Positions 31,643 to 41,158 of a DNA stretch of 64,000 nucleotides are shown one piece after another. Position 1 is the stretch's first letter; each line of letters starts with the position of its first letter. Origin of the DNA: Ascidiaceihabitans sp. (GTDB lineage Bacteria; Pseudomonadota; Alphaproteobacteria; Rhodobacterales; Rhodobacteraceae); contig JAOKHV010000004.1 in NCBI GenBank assembly GCA_028248455.1, positions 1-64,000 of the forward strand, read 5' to 3'. Under the pieces are notes generated by a model that saw only the letters and a program-made list of their open reading frames with translations, ran no database searches and was not told where the DNA came from. The translations under genes were made by a program, and so were the position numbers.

Positions 31643-33007
31643 CTAGACGTTCAGCAAGAGATGCTCGCGTTCCCAAGGGGAGATAACTTGCAAAAATTCA
31701 TCGTATTCCGCACGCTTCACAATGGAATAAACACGTGCAAAATCGGCACCCAAAACTTCATGCAGCCCAGTTGCTTCTTCGAACAAATCCAATGCTTCGC
31801 CCAAGACACGTGGGACGTCCTCAGCGCCATCATAAGCATCGCCCTTAAACTGTTTGTCGGGCCGCTTTTCTTCCAGCAGTCCCAAATAACCACAGGCTAG
31901 AGATGCGGCGATGCAAAGGTACGGGTTGCAGTCCATGCCAGCCAATCGGTTTTCAACGCGGCGGGCTTCGGGGGATGAGAGTGGAATGCGAATACCAGTT
32001 GTACGGTTGTCACGCGCCCATTCCAAATTGATGGGGGCCGCGTGGTCTTTCACATATCGGCGATAGCTGTTCACATAAGGGGCCATCACAGCCAATGCGG
32101 ATGGCATGTGGTTTTGTAGGCCCGCGATAAAGTGGAAGAAAGCATCGGTTTCGCCGCCCTGAGGGCCGGAGAAGATATTGTTACCTGTCTCAATATCCAA
32201 GATCGAGTGGTGGATGTGCATGGCAGAGCCAGGTTCATCCGCAATCGGTTTGGCCATGAAGGTTGCATAACAATCGTGTCTTAAGGCAGCTTCACGGATC
32301 AGGCGTTTGAAGTAAAATACCTCGTCGGCCAGTTTCACGGGATCACCATGCAACAGGTTGATTTCAAGCTGACCCGCGCCGCCTTCTTGGGTGATGCCAT
32401 CAATCTCAAAACCTTGCGCCTCTGCAAAGTCATAGATGTCGTCGATAACAGGCCCAAATTCGTCAACGGCTGTCATCGAATATGCCTGACGTGCAGCCGC
32501 AGGGCGACCGGAACGGCCCATCATAGGGCGGATTTCTTGGGCGGGATCAATGTTACGTGCCACAAGGAAGAATTCCATTTCAGGAGCCACGACAGGCTCC
32601 CAGCCTTTGTCGCGGTACATTTTCACAACGCGTTTCAAGACGTTGCGCGGCGAGAACGGAACGGGTTCGCCGTTGCGATCAAAGGCGTCATGGATCACTT
32701 GAAGCGTCCAATCACCGGTCCACGGTGCTGCAGTTGCAGTGGACATGTCAGGACGTAAAATCATATCTTTTTCGATGAATCCCTCATCGCCTGCGGCTTC
32801 ACCCCATCCGCCTGTAATGGTTTGGTAAAAGATACTGTCTGGCAAATGAAACGAGTCTTGGCGCATGAATTTCTTCGCAGGCACCGCTTTACCGCGTGCG
32901 ATGCCAGGTAAATCAGAAATAATACACTCTACTTCGTCTAGACGGCGGTCTTTTAGGTACTCTTGCGCAGCTTCGGGCAGGGTGCCATTCCAGTTCGTGG
33001 CCATCAT
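31643..33007 (-). CDS. Glutamine synthetase family ligase (PuuA-type)
   Basis: 454 residues. GS beta-grasp N-terminus, then catalytic signatures: VVAPEMEFFLVARN near 125, GAGQLEINLLHGDPVKLAD near 205, HIHHSILDIETGNN near 253, and APINLEWARDNRTTGIRIP near 322. It lacks a regulatory adenylation segment of GlnA. In the Puu pathway this family attaches glutamate to putrescine or another amine. Shares an overlap of four bases with the class I amidotransferase gene upstream, so it is co-translated with it. Confidence 0.87.
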   Translation of the reverse strand: MMATNWNGTLPEAAQEYLKDRRLDEVECIISDLPGIARGKAVPAKKFMRQDSFHLPDSIFYQTITGGWGEAAGDEGFIEKDMILRPDMSTATAAPWTGDWTLQVIHDAFDRNGEPVPFSPRNVLKRVVKMYRDKGWEPVVAPEMEFFLVARNIDPAQEIRPMMGRSGRPAAARQAYSMTAVDEFGPVIDDIYDFAEAQGFEIDGITQEGGAGQLEINLLHGDPVKLADEVFYFKRLIREAALRHDCYATFMAKPIADEPGSAMHIHHSILDIETGNNIFSGPQGGETDAFFHFIAGLQNHMPSALAVMAPYVNSYRRYVKDHAAPINLEWARDNRTTGIRIPLSSPEARRVENRLAGMDCNPYLCIAASLACGYLGLLEEKRPDKQFKGDAYDGAEDVPRVLGEALDLFEEATGLHEVLGADFARVYSIVKRAEYDEFLQVISPWEREHLLLNV

Positions 33008-33687
33008 GCCCTCTCTTTCATAAAAAAGTCAGCCATTTTTTTGCCGATTTCGGCATTGTTGTTGGCGGCAGATAATTGGCGTTTGGCATGTTCAACGCGA
33101 TCAACTTCGACTGCCCCGCTCTTGTATTGGATCAGCCCATCGATCGCGGAGCTTTCGAATTCTGGATGCGGCTGCATGGTCCAGATTTGATCACCGTAAG
33201 CTAAAGCAGCGTGCGCGCAAAATGAAGAGGAGCCTACTGTTTCAGCGCCTTTTGGAGGCTGTACAACTTGGTCCTGATGCCATGCGTTCAACGCAAATGT
33301 TTGACCTTGTATGTCATACTCGACGCGGCCAACTGACCAACCTTGATCAAATTTCGCGACGGTTCCGCCCAAAGCTTGGGCAATGATCTGATGACCAAAG
33401 CATATACCAATCAATGGCTTGCCCGAAGCATGTATCGCGCGGATTAATTCTTCAAGAGGGGGGATGAACGCATGATCCTCATAAGCGCCGTGCTTAGAGC
33501 CACTGATTAGCCAGCCATCAATATTGTCCAAATTGTGAGGAAATTCCATATCAACAACGCTGAAGGTTTCCAGATCAAAATCATACCCATGTTCTTCTAA
33601 CAGGCGACTGTACAACTCATTATAATCACCAAGTTCTGATTGCAGCTCCGGAACAAAATGGCCCGCTTGGAGTAGTCCGATTTTCAT
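33004..33687 (-). CDS. Class I glutamine amidotransferase (GMP-synthase-like)
   Basis: 227 residues. Triad of class I amidotransferases: Cys in PLIGICFGHQIIAQALGG near 90 and His/Glu in MQPHPEFESSAI near 176. The oxyanion/cover region LISGSKHGAYED near 59 is present. In this position it may hydrolyse a gamma-glutamyl bond, as PuuD does for gamma-glutamyl-GABA, but the sequence is of the GuaA-like single-domain type, not the PuuD type, so that role is only inferred from context. Located between the two glutamine synthetase-family genes. Confidence 0.82.
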   Translation of the reverse strand: MKIGLLQAGHFVPELQSELGDYNELYSRLLEEHGYDFDLETFSVVDMEFPHNLDNIDGWLISGSKHGAYEDHAFIPPLEELIRAIHASGKPLIGICFGHQIIAQALGGTVAKFDQGWSVGRVEYDIQGQTFALNAWHQDQVVQPPKGAETVGSSSFCAHAALAYGDQIWTMQPHPEFESSAIDGLIQYKSGAVEVDRVEHAKRQLSAANNNAEIGKKMADFFMKERA

Positions 33688-33743
33688 AAATCACCTTAGT
33701 TTTTTTTACCCTACTGCAAGGGATTAGTGCGCGGCAAGCGTCG

Positions 33744-35063
33744 TTAGACACGTTCCAGTAAGGCGCGCCAATGTGTTGAGGCAGGCATCTGCTCAAACTT
33801 TTCAATTTCTTGGCGTTTACAGCGCACAAGGTTGCCGATCAGCATTGGATCAAAGATACGTGAAATCAGTGGATCGCTTGCAAATATATCGGTTGCAGCC
33901 GTCCAATCTGCCGCCAGGCGAGGTAAATCGTCAACGTCATACGCGTTCCCGACGATTGGCTCGCTTGGCTCCAATTCATCTTTGATACCAATCATCGCTG
34001 CACCTAATACTGCGCTTAGCAAAAGGTAGGGATTGATGTCTCCACCAGCGGTGCGGTGCTCGATCCGGCGTGCGCCATTTAGACCACCAGGAATACGGAT
34101 CGCGACGGTGCGGTTATCATATCCCCATGCGGCAGCGGTGGGCGCGTGGGCTCCATCAACCAATCGATCATATGAATTTGCGAAAGGGGCAAAGATCAAA
34201 CTGCTGGCGGGCATTGCCGCCAAACATCCTGCAATAGCGTGACGCATAGTATCAGTGCCTTCAGGTCCGCCATTGTCGAAGACGTTGTTCCCTTCACTAT
34301 CCAAGATCGAAAAGTGGACATGCATGCCATTTCCAGAGTCATCCAAATAGGGCTTCGCCATAAATGTTGCGGCCATGCCATGCTTGCGGGCCAAGCCACG
34401 CACCAGTGATTTGAATAGCCACGCATTGTCTGCGGCCTCTAACGCAGGGCCATGGCGCATGGTGATTTCGAATTGTCCTATGCCGGCCTCTGATGTGACT
34501 GTTTCAGCGGGAATACCCATCGCTGCAGCCCCTGCGTAAAGATCGTCAAAGAAAGCAGCAAAAGCGTCAATTTGAGACACAGACAATACTTCGCCACCGT
34601 CAAGAGGAACACCATTTCGTGGATCAGCTGGAGGTGTGGGCTCATCGCCTTTGTCATCAACAAGCGTGAATTCCATCTCAGTTGCTGCAATTACTTGCCA
34701 CCCGCGAGCGTCATAATCAGCCAACACACGGGCCAAAGCGTGTCGTGGATCACCAACAAAAGGTGTTCCATCTTCATTGCTCAACGTTACAGGAACAATT
34801 GCCGAAGGTGTTTCTAGCCAAGGAACGGGGCAAGGTGCACGGTCTGTTGGGAACAACATTCCGTCTGCATCTCCACTTTCAAAAACAAGCGGGCTGTCGA
34901 CAATATCTGTACCCCACAAATCAACATCGAGTGCGGAAAATGGTAGGCGGACTGATCCAGATGGTAACTTGTCAGCATATGAACCGGGAACAACCTTACC
35001 ACGCATTTGGCCGTTCAGGTCACATGCAACGACTCGGAAGGTTTGGAGATCAGTTAAGTTCAT
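33744..35063 (-). CDS. Second glutamine synthetase family ligase
   Basis: 439 residues. Same family as its neighbour (ATEMEFTLVDDKGDE near 127, FEITMRHGPALEAADNA near 200, MHVHFSILDSEGNN near 249, VAIRIPGGLNGARRIEHR near 325) but clearly diverged, for example in the N-terminal region and the C-terminal helix. Two ligases in one operon suggest either two amine substrates or a division of labour (ligation and breakdown). Follows the ABC permease genes by 62 bases. Confidence 0.85.
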   Translation of the reverse strand: MNLTDLQTFRVVACDLNGQMRGKVVPGSYADKLPSGSVRLPFSALDVDLWGTDIVDSPLVFESGDADGMLFPTDRAPCPVPWLETPSAIVPVTLSNEDGTPFVGDPRHALARVLADYDARGWQVIAATEMEFTLVDDKGDEPTPPADPRNGVPLDGGEVLSVSQIDAFAAFFDDLYAGAAAMGIPAETVTSEAGIGQFEITMRHGPALEAADNAWLFKSLVRGLARKHGMAATFMAKPYLDDSGNGMHVHFSILDSEGNNVFDNGGPEGTDTMRHAIAGCLAAMPASSLIFAPFANSYDRLVDGAHAPTAAAWGYDNRTVAIRIPGGLNGARRIEHRTAGGDINPYLLLSAVLGAAMIGIKDELEPSEPIVGNAYDVDDLPRLAADWTAATDIFASDPLISRIFDPMLIGNLVRCKRQEIEKFEQMPASTHWRALLERV

Positions 35064-35125
35064 TGTTCAGGTCCCAAATTCGATTTTTCTAGCGTGCATT
35101 CAGCGAATACAAAGCAGGATTTATC

Positions 35126-35935
35126 TTATCGTATAAGATTGGGACGAATGCGCAATCGCTGGCGTGTGTTTGCTGGAAGATGGCGATTCAAGCGACGATT
35201 CACGATACTGAACAGGCCAATCACGCAGAGCGTTAGGAGAATGAAATAACTAGCCAAAATCGGATATGGAATGAAGGGATTGAATGTCTTGTCCGCAAAG
35301 TAGCTTGCGTAATAAAGGGCATCGCCGCGTTGTTGCCATGCAGGGAACCCACTGAAGAAAACCAAAGTGGTTGCGTGAAATAAAAAGATCGCCTCATTGG
35401 TATAGGCAGGCCATGCAAGGCGTAGCATTGTCGGCCAAATAACGTGTTTGAAACGGGACCAGCCTGAAAGGCCATATGCATCAGCAGCCTCAATGTCACC
35501 TTTGGGAATAGAGCGCAGAGCACCATAAAAGATTTCTGCAGTGTAGGCCGATGTATTAAAAAACAAGACAACCAACGCGCCCAACCATGCTGCAGTGAAG
35601 GGCGCAAAAATTGGAAAGACGGTTTTTAATTTCAGGAACAGAAAGTACCCAAAGAAGAATTGGATAAACAGTGGGGACCCGCGAAACAGGAAGATGAACC
35701 ATTCAGATGGTTTGCGTACCGTCTTGGTATTTGATGCTTTTCCAAGAGCTAGCAATGTCGCAAAACCGAACCCTGCAATCAAGGCAAGGACGCCGAAGTA
35801 AACGTTCCAAATCATACCTGAGCCGATGAGGGTGAACTGTTCGCACAATGTGAAGTCTTCACGAGGGAGCAAGCGTTTACCGATCCCGATGGCCCGCAAG
35901 CCATAGTCCGCTATCGTTTGTACACAGGCGTTCAT
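35126..35935 (-). CDS. Polar amino acid ABC transporter permease (HisM/GlnP type)
   Basis: 269 residues, five to six membrane helices. Near residue 80 FIFLFRGSPLFIQFFFGYFL carries the EAA-loop-like RGSPL region found in HisQMP-type permeases, and GALRSIPKGDIEAADAYGLSG near 138 is the conserved coupling-helix (EAA) loop. Longer N-terminus than usual, with ITLCEQFTLIGSG-type region. Overlaps the second permease gene by four bases; the pair forms a heterodimeric channel. Confidence 0.9.
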   Translation of the reverse strand: MNACVQTIADYGLRAIGIGKRLLPREDFTLCEQFTLIGSGMIWNVYFGVLALIAGFGFATLLALGKASNTKTVRKPSEWFIFLFRGSPLFIQFFFGYFLFLKLKTVFPIFAPFTAAWLGALVVLFFNTSAYTAEIFYGALRSIPKGDIEAADAYGLSGWSRFKHVIWPTMLRLAWPAYTNEAIFLFHATTLVFFSGFPAWQQRGDALYYASYFADKTFNPFIPYPILASYFILLTLCVIGLFSIVNRRLNRHLPANTRQRLRIRPNLIR

Positions 35936-36789
35936 GTTGTACCCGCTTTGCGCTGTGCTTCACCAGTGGTGGTCGCTTGGCCACGAGTAAGCCGGGTCAT
36001 TAAGCGTTCGAGTGTGATTTCAGAAACGCGGGTGAAAATGAGATAGAAAACAAGTAAAGCAAGGAAATACCACATGCGCCAATCACCGTGCGGGTAGTCA
36101 GTGAAGCGGGATGTCTTGATACCGCCAAGTTCACGGGCCCAGTAAACGATGTCTTGGATACCGAGCAGAAACAGCAATGGTGTTGCTTTGATCAAAACCA
36201 TCCATAGGTTGGAAAGGCCGGGCAGGGCATATACCCACATCTGTGGGACAAGAATGCGCCAAAACGTTTGGCGCGATGTCATGCCATAGCTTTCGCCTGT
36301 TTCGATCTGGCCACGCGGCACTGCAGCCATGGCACCTTGAATAACATTGGCGGCAAAAGCACCAAATACAATCGCGAAGGTGAACACGGCTATGGCGAAA
36401 CCATAGCTTTCGTGTACCCATTGTGGCGCGTTGCCCTGTGGCATTTTTGCGGCCTGACAAACAACAAAGTCACTACCTTGGCGGATTGGTTCGACCCAGT
36501 CGGGACAAAGAACATGGTGGCGCGTGGCCTCAATGACTTGATCCAAAGCGATTACAAAAAATAGGAAAAAGGCTATATCTGGTACGCCGCGTACAACGGC
36601 TATGTAGCCACGGCCCAGCCAAGAGACGGGTGCAATACGTGAACGGGTAGCAGAGGCGCCGGCAAACCCGAAAGCAAGAGCGGTGGGGGCCGTGATCCCC
36701 AATAGCAATAGAACAGTAAGCACGGACCAATAGATCGACATGTGTTTGCCGGTGGTCAGATAGCAGGCCATCCATTGCCAGTCAGGCAA
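35932..36789 (-). CDS. Polar amino acid ABC transporter permease (HisQ type)
   Basis: 285 residues. The RGVPDIAFFLFFVIALDQ segment near 66 and the coupling loop AAVPRGQIETGESYGMTS near 158 are typical of the polar amino acid permease family. Partner of the next permease gene. Compared with HisQ it has a long periplasmic loop (about residues 90-130) with two cysteines (LCPDWVEP, VVCQAAK) that could form a disulfide. Confidence 0.9.
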   Translation of the reverse strand: MPDWQWMACYLTTGKHMSIYWSVLTVLLLLGITAPTALAFGFAGASATRSRIAPVSWLGRGYIAVVRGVPDIAFFLFFVIALDQVIEATRHHVLCPDWVEPIRQGSDFVVCQAAKMPQGNAPQWVHESYGFAIAVFTFAIVFGAFAANVIQGAMAAVPRGQIETGESYGMTSRQTFWRILVPQMWVYALPGLSNLWMVLIKATPLLFLLGIQDIVYWARELGGIKTSRFTDYPHGDWRMWYFLALLVFYLIFTRVSEITLERLMTRLTRGQATTTGEAQRKAGTT

Positions 36790-36864
36790 GAGGCTGGGGT
36801 CTGTGCAAAAACTGAAAATGGGGAGACCTCATTGAGGGCGGGATTTGAGTTTATTTATTAAGAT

Positions 36865-36895
36865 GAAGGGGGAAGCTCATTTGCCTCCCCCCTTC
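36865..36895 (-). promoter_or_regulatory. Intercistronic hairpin after the solute-binding protein gene
   Basis: Inverted repeat GAAGGGGG / CCCCCTTC with a 15-base loop, 18 bases past the solute-binding protein stop. No T-run, so more likely an RNA-stabilising or attenuating stem than a strict terminator. Such stems commonly raise the level of the binding protein relative to the downstream permeases. Confidence 0.6.
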
Positions 36896-36913
36896 ACAGA
36901 TCGATTGGTTAAC

Positions 36914-37636
36914 TTAGAATTGTTCGCCAACTTCCCATTTAGCGATCAGCGCGTTCAATGTGCCGTCGTTTTTCATGGATTGGATGGCTGCGTCGAACTT
37001 GCCTTTCAGCTCGCTGTCGCTTTCACGTAGGCCCATGCCAACGCCGCCACCGATCAATTCTTTTTGATCAAGCAATTGCAGATCGCCATCTTCGTCAGCG
37101 ATTGGCGCAAGGTAAGCGTTGTCCGCTAGGACTGCATCGGCTTCACCATTTTTAACAGCTGAAACTGTTTCTTCTGGTGTTGCGAATTCAACCAATGTCG
37201 CGCCGGAAGCAGCAACGAACGATGCTTGGATTGTGCCAGTTTGTGCAGCAATAACGCCACCCGTGATGTCCGCATCTGCTGATGCAACCAAGTAGCTGGA
37301 TGGGTCTGGCTGTGTGTAGTTTTGCGTAAAGTCTATTACTTCGTCGCGCTCGTCAGTGATGGACATGCCAGCGATGATTGTGTCGTAGTTGCCGGAAACG
37401 AGGTTCGGGATAATGCTGTCCCATTCGTTTGTGACCCACTCGCAAGTCAATTCAGCGCGCAAGCAAAGCTCATCGCCCAACTCGCGCTCAAAGCCGTCAA
37501 CTTCGCCAGCATCGTTGATGAAGTTATATGGAGGGTATGCGCCCTCTGTGCCCATGCGCACAACCGCGTGGCCGTCTGCTATTGCCATGCCAGCAGTTAC
37601 TGCAAGAGCTGCACTAGTAAGGATAAGATTTTTCAT
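36914..37636 (-). CDS. Polar amino acid/amine ABC transporter solute-binding protein
   Basis: 240 residues from the ATG at 37636 (GGGAG upstream). The signal peptide MKNLILTSAALAVTAGMAIA is followed by the SBP_bac_3 signature MGTEGAYPPYNFINDAGEVD, and by GFERELGDELC, CEWVTNEWDSIIPNL and DTIIAGMSITDERDEVIDF. The family binds arginine, lysine, ornithine, histidine or glutamine. Association with PuuA/PuuB-like enzymes points to an amine or basic amino acid ligand; the exact ligand is not shown. Confidence 0.92.
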   Translation of the reverse strand: MKNLILTSAALAVTAGMAIADGHAVVRMGTEGAYPPYNFINDAGEVDGFERELGDELCLRAELTCEWVTNEWDSIIPNLVSGNYDTIIAGMSITDERDEVIDFTQNYTQPDPSSYLVASADADITGGVIAAQTGTIQASFVAASGATLVEFATPEETVSAVKNGEADAVLADNAYLAPIADEDGDLQLLDQKELIGGGVGMGLRESDSELKGKFDAAIQSMKNDGTLNALIAKWEVGEQF

Positions 37637-37671
37637 GTGTAGTACTCCCGTTAGGTGGTTTTGTAATTTCA

Positions 37672-38463
37672 TTACGCTGGTTGGGTTGCCGAAAGGAAAC
37701 CCTGGAGGCGTTTGGATTTGGGCGCGCCAAATAGGTCTTTGGGCGCGCCCTGTTCTTCGATCAACCCTTTGTGAAGGAACACAATGTGATCCGATACATC
37801 AGCGGCTAATTTCATATCATGAGTAACGATCATCATTGTGCGTCCCTCAGCTGCAAGGTCCTTGATGACTTTGATTACCTCTTGCTCTAACTCTGGATCG
37901 AGGGCCGAGGTGGGCTCGTCAAACAACAATGCTTCTGGTTCCATGCACAGTCCACGGGCGATGGCCGCGCGTTGTTGTTGGCCGCCCGATAGTTGGGCGG
38001 GGTAGGAATCACATTTGTCACCAATGCCAACTTTTTCCAGATAACGACGCGCAGATTGCTCTACTTCATCGCGGTCGCGTTTCAGAACCGTTAGCGGAGC
38101 TTCCATGACGTTTTGGAGGATGCTCATGTGCGCCCATAGATTAAACTGCTGGAACACCATTGACAAGTTTGTGCGAATGCGCAGCACTTGGGTGTTGTGC
38201 GCGGGGCGGCGATTGTGTCCGGTGCCGCTCCAAGTGACGGGTTCGCCCTTGAACAGGATTTCACCCTGTTGGCTGTCTTCCAAAAGGTTGCAGCACCGCA
38301 AAACGGTCGATTTTCCAGAGCCAGATGACCCAATTAACGACACAACATCCCCACGTTTAGCGGTGATATCAACGCCCTTTAAAACCTCCAGATTGCCGTA
38401 GGCTTTGTGAAGGTTCTGGATCTGGATAACTGGGTGGTCGGCGTGCGTCACGTTTTGGAGCAA
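37672..38463 (-). CDS. Polar amino acid ABC transporter ATP-binding protein
   Basis: 263 residues. Walker [14 protein letters not shown] near 44, Q-loop region [21 protein letters not shown] near 97, signature [15 protein letters not shown] near 163 and Walker [15 protein letters not shown] near 182. Highest similarity in motif spacing to HisP/GlnQ. First gene of the amine cluster, which runs from here on the minus strand to the FAD oxidase. Confidence 0.95.
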   Translation of the reverse strand: MLQNVTHADHPVIQIQNLHKAYGNLEVLKGVDITAKRGDVVSLIGSSGSGKSTVLRCCNLLEDSQQGEILFKGEPVTWSGTGHNRRPAHNTQVLRIRTNLSMVFQQFNLWAHMSILQNVMEAPLTVLKRDRDEVEQSARRYLEKVGIGDKCDSYPAQLSGGQQQRAAIARGLCMEPEALLFDEPTSALDPELEQEVIKVIKDLAAEGRTMMIVTHDMKLAADVSDHIVFLHKGLIEEQGAPKDLFGAPKSKRLQGFLSATQPA

Positions 38464-38574
38464 CCTTATTGTTTTAAGAAGTTTATAAGGCGGTAAAATC
38501 CTAAGATTCGCAACTTACAAACGCAACGCAGAGACGGAAACCTTTTGAAGACGGAGGTGACGCTGCGGAAACAG

Positions 38575-39324
38575 TTACGGTGCGGTTGGCAATGGCATTT
38601 TCAGATACGCGCTTGGCGAAAGCCGAACGAGCCCTTTGAAGTGCAGTGTTTCGCGTGCCGATGTGGGTAAGGATTTGATTGCACTTTCAACTGCATTTGC
38701 GATTGTGCCGGCGTCTTGGGACATGGATGTGATGTAGGGCAAAGCGGGCGTTGGCAGGGTTTTATCTAGCACACGAATCTTGTCAGTTATCTCAGGAATA
38801 TTGGCGCGCAACATTTCCCATGTCAGCGCATCAATCGCTGCGAAATCTGCTTTGCCATCGGCCACCGCCCGCGCCGACGCTTTGTGGCTGCCCGTGCAAA
38901 GGCCCGTTTTGAATGAGATATTAGCTTGCTTTAGATGCGCTTGGGGTGCTGCCCATCCAGATTGGGATAGCCCTTCGTTATAGGCCATACATTGACCTTT
39001 AAGAGATTTTAGATCCTGAATGGTTGAAGTAGATGAGACAACAATAACGCTGTTGTAATGGCCTGCAGGGCAACCGGTCAGCCCATAGTCTGGGGTTCCG
39101 ATCAACTGGACCTTGTCATATAGACGTGCACGAAACGGCAATCCACAAGTTTGAGAGAATACTAATTCAGGGCTTTGCCAAATATCCCATGGGTTGCTGC
39201 CATGGGTCAGCTCGGCAGGGCCATAGCCAAGCTGCTCACGGATCAGGGACCAAAGTCGTGTGTTTGCGGCGCGGGTGTGGGGGTAGTCATACATCCCAAG
39301 GGATGCAATTCCACTTTGGATCAA
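38575..39324 (-). CDS. PhnD-like (phosphate/phosphonate family) solute-binding fold protein, no signal peptide
   Basis: 249 residues of the PhnD/PBP2 family: GMYDYPHTRAANTRLW near 10, QTCGLPFRARLYDKVQLIG near 58, GHYNSVIVVSS near 87, KGQCMAYNEGLSQSG near 108, and a late DFAAIDALTWEML near 160. No signal peptide is visible, so unlike transporter PhnD it may stay in the cytoplasm or use another start. Cysteines around the ligand region (CGLP, GCPAG, GLCTG) are a group trait. The start overlaps the TerB stop by four bases. Confidence 0.75.
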   Translation of the reverse strand: MIQSGIASLGMYDYPHTRAANTRLWSLIREQLGYGPAELTHGSNPWDIWQSPELVFSQTCGLPFRARLYDKVQLIGTPDYGLTGCPAGHYNSVIVVSSTSTIQDLKSLKGQCMAYNEGLSQSGWAAPQAHLKQANISFKTGLCTGSHKASARAVADGKADFAAIDALTWEMLRANIPEITDKIRVLDKTLPTPALPYITSMSQDAGTIANAVESAIKSLPTSARETLHFKGLVRLSPSAYLKMPLPTAP

Positions 39325-39755
39325 GGTGTTACCCTTTGGCGCGCAAAGGCGCTGTCGCGGTCTGATACACCCAAAAGGTTAGCAACCAAACGCAAAACGG
39401 TATCTTCTTCTTGGCTGCGTTCGCCATCTGCAAGGGCGACTTGCCACAAGGCTTCAATCACGCCGACGCGATCTTCATAATCAACAGATTCTTTGATCGC
39501 ACGGGTGAAACGTACTGTATCTGGGGCTTCAGTTTCTAACTGTTCGGCATCATCGCGCAGTGCCTTGCTAAGGGCGTGATCAAGCCCGTAACGCACTTCA
39601 GTGATCGCATCAATGCGCGCCATTTCTTCGGCGTCATATTGGCCGTCAGTGCGCGCAACGCGCACAAGTAACGCGGTCAAGGCCAGCCTTGCATCGTGGT
39701 TGGGTAGTTGGGTTGGGGCGGGAGCGGTCAAACGCTTAAGGAAATCTGCAAACAT
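39321..39755 (-). CDS. TerB family protein
   Basis: 144 residues from the ATG at 39755, where conservation begins; the 72 extra upstream codons overlap the DUF1330 gene. TerB-type helical repeat with two metal-site-like halves: VRVARTDGQYDAEEMARID near 45 and VALADGERSQEEDTVLRLVANLLG near 110, each with an acidic DG-(x)n-E motif. TerB domains occur in tellurite resistance and metal-linked stress proteins; the role here is unknown. Operon with the PhnD-like gene. Confidence 0.82.
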   Translation of the reverse strand: MFADFLKRLTAPAPTQLPNHDARLALTALLVRVARTDGQYDAEEMARIDAITEVRYGLDHALSKALRDDAEQLETEAPDTVRFTRAIKESVDYEDRVGVIEALWQVALADGERSQEEDTVLRLVANLLGVSDRDSAFARQRVTP

Positions 39756-39795
39756 AACGTCGGTATAGCGTTTGTCAGACGCTACGCCAATGGGC

Positions 39796-40092
39796 CTAGC
39801 CCAAATAGCCTTCAACAATTGCCATATTAGCTTCAGAAACTGGTTCGCGAATGGCCTTAGCCGCCTGATATTCTTCGCTTTCATAACATGCCAACGCATC
39901 TGCATAGCTTGGAAATTCGATGATAACGGTGCGTGGGCTCCAAGCACCTTCAGGGCTTTTCTGATCGCCACCTCGAACTAAGAATTTGCCACCAAATTTG
40001 GCCAAAGGCTCGGCGTTGGCTTGGCGATAAATGTCATAGGTTTCAGGGTCGTGTACGGTGGCGTGGGCGATCCAGTATCCTTTGGCAGTCAT
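39796..40092 (-). CDS. DUF1330 domain protein
   Basis: 98 residues, complete for DUF1330: start KGYWIAHATVHDPETYDIYR, GGKFLVRGGDQKSPEGAWSP near 33, RTVIIEFPSYADALACYESE near 53 and EYQAAKAIREPVSEANMAIVEG at the end. A dimeric alpha-beta barrel fold is expected. Function not known. It lies 14 bases downstream of rlmJ. Confidence 0.9.
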   Translation of the reverse strand: MTAKGYWIAHATVHDPETYDIYRQANAEPLAKFGGKFLVRGGDQKSPEGAWSPRTVIIEFPSYADALACYESEEYQAAKAIREPVSEANMAIVEGYLG

Positions 40093-40106
40093 CTTAGTTC
40101 CTTTGA

Positions 40107-40880
40107 TTAAAGTGGTGTGAAAACCTTTGTCAGGTGTTTGGCTATGGTGTCTGTGCCGTATGGCGCGTTGATAATAAACATGCCGGATCCAATCATGCCG
40201 TGCCCTTGTTTTGCAGGGGTAAACCGAACTTCATGGCGCATTGCGTCTGGGTGAACCTCTTCCAGCATTCTCAACATAGTGGTGTGTGATCCGTCCATCA
40301 AAATCGGATACCAAAGGGCAATAATGCCCACGTTCCAAGACCGCGCATAACGTCGGATGTGGCCGGGGATCAGATCGTAATCGGTTTTAATTTCATAGCT
40401 CGGATCGATCAACATCATGCCACGGCGCGGGGTCGGGGGGAGGAGGCTGTGGGCGGTGGCGAAGCCGTCGCGGTTGTGGCAACTGACGGGGTAGGGCGAC
40501 ATGGCGTAATCTAGCGCTGCGTGTTCGCCTGGATGCAACTCGCACAGTTGAATTTTGTCTGTCTCGCGCAACAGCGTGGCGGCGATCAGCGGGGAACCGG
40601 GATAAGCCGTTTTCCCATGCGTTGCAGTAGTTTGCGCCAACACATCTCCATACGCTGTGCCCTTGAATTTGTCGCCCAAAAGGCCAACGCCTTTGGCGGC
40701 TTCACCTGTTTTGAGGGCTTCATCGGCGTCCAGATCATAGACAGCACGACCCGCGTGGGTTTCAAAGTAGGTGAAGGGTTTGTCCTTAGCCGTTAAGTAC
40801 TTCAACATGCTGGATAAAATAGCATGTTTGTGGACGTCGGCGAGGTTCCCTGCGTGATATGTATGTTGATAACTAAGCAT
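40107..40880 (-). CDS. rlmJ: 23S rRNA (adenine(2030)-N6)-methyltransferase
   Basis: 257 residues. The defining start MLSYQHTYHAGNLADVHKHA is intact. SAM-fold motifs DYAMSPYPVSCHNRDGF near 125 and MMLIDPSYEI near 155 with the (D/N)PPY-type catalytic tetrad present as DPSY. Methylates A2030 in the assembly stage of the ribosome. A normal length protein; the neighbouring DUF1330 and TerB genes are downstream on the same strand. Confidence 0.93.
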   Translation of the reverse strand: MLSYQHTYHAGNLADVHKHAILSSMLKYLTAKDKPFTYFETHAGRAVYDLDADEALKTGEAAKGVGLLGDKFKGTAYGDVLAQTTATHGKTAYPGSPLIAATLLRETDKIQLCELHPGEHAALDYAMSPYPVSCHNRDGFATAHSLLPPTPRRGMMLIDPSYEIKTDYDLIPGHIRRYARSWNVGIIALWYPILMDGSHTTMLRMLEEVHPDAMRHEVRFTPAKQGHGMIGSGMFIINAPYGTDTIAKHLTKVFTPL

Positions 40881-41158
40881 AAGGGTTTATGAGGCCAAGT
40901 GAGGGTGGGGCGCAACGGTAAACGGGGAGTTCGCCGCGATTGCGGGGGCGCAATGTGCAGAATGGGGCGTGTTCTGTAAAGTTCAGTGCCGCAACCCCAC
41001 TTAATCAATTGTTAAACACGGCAGCGTGTTAACGTTTGAAAACGGGCAATAATCTTTGGTTATGAATTGCACAGAACGGATAGAGGTACTTCGCGATTGA
41101 CGGCCCAAGCTGGTGACCCTAGAGACCCAATTCATTTGATCAATTCGGGGGCTTCATC

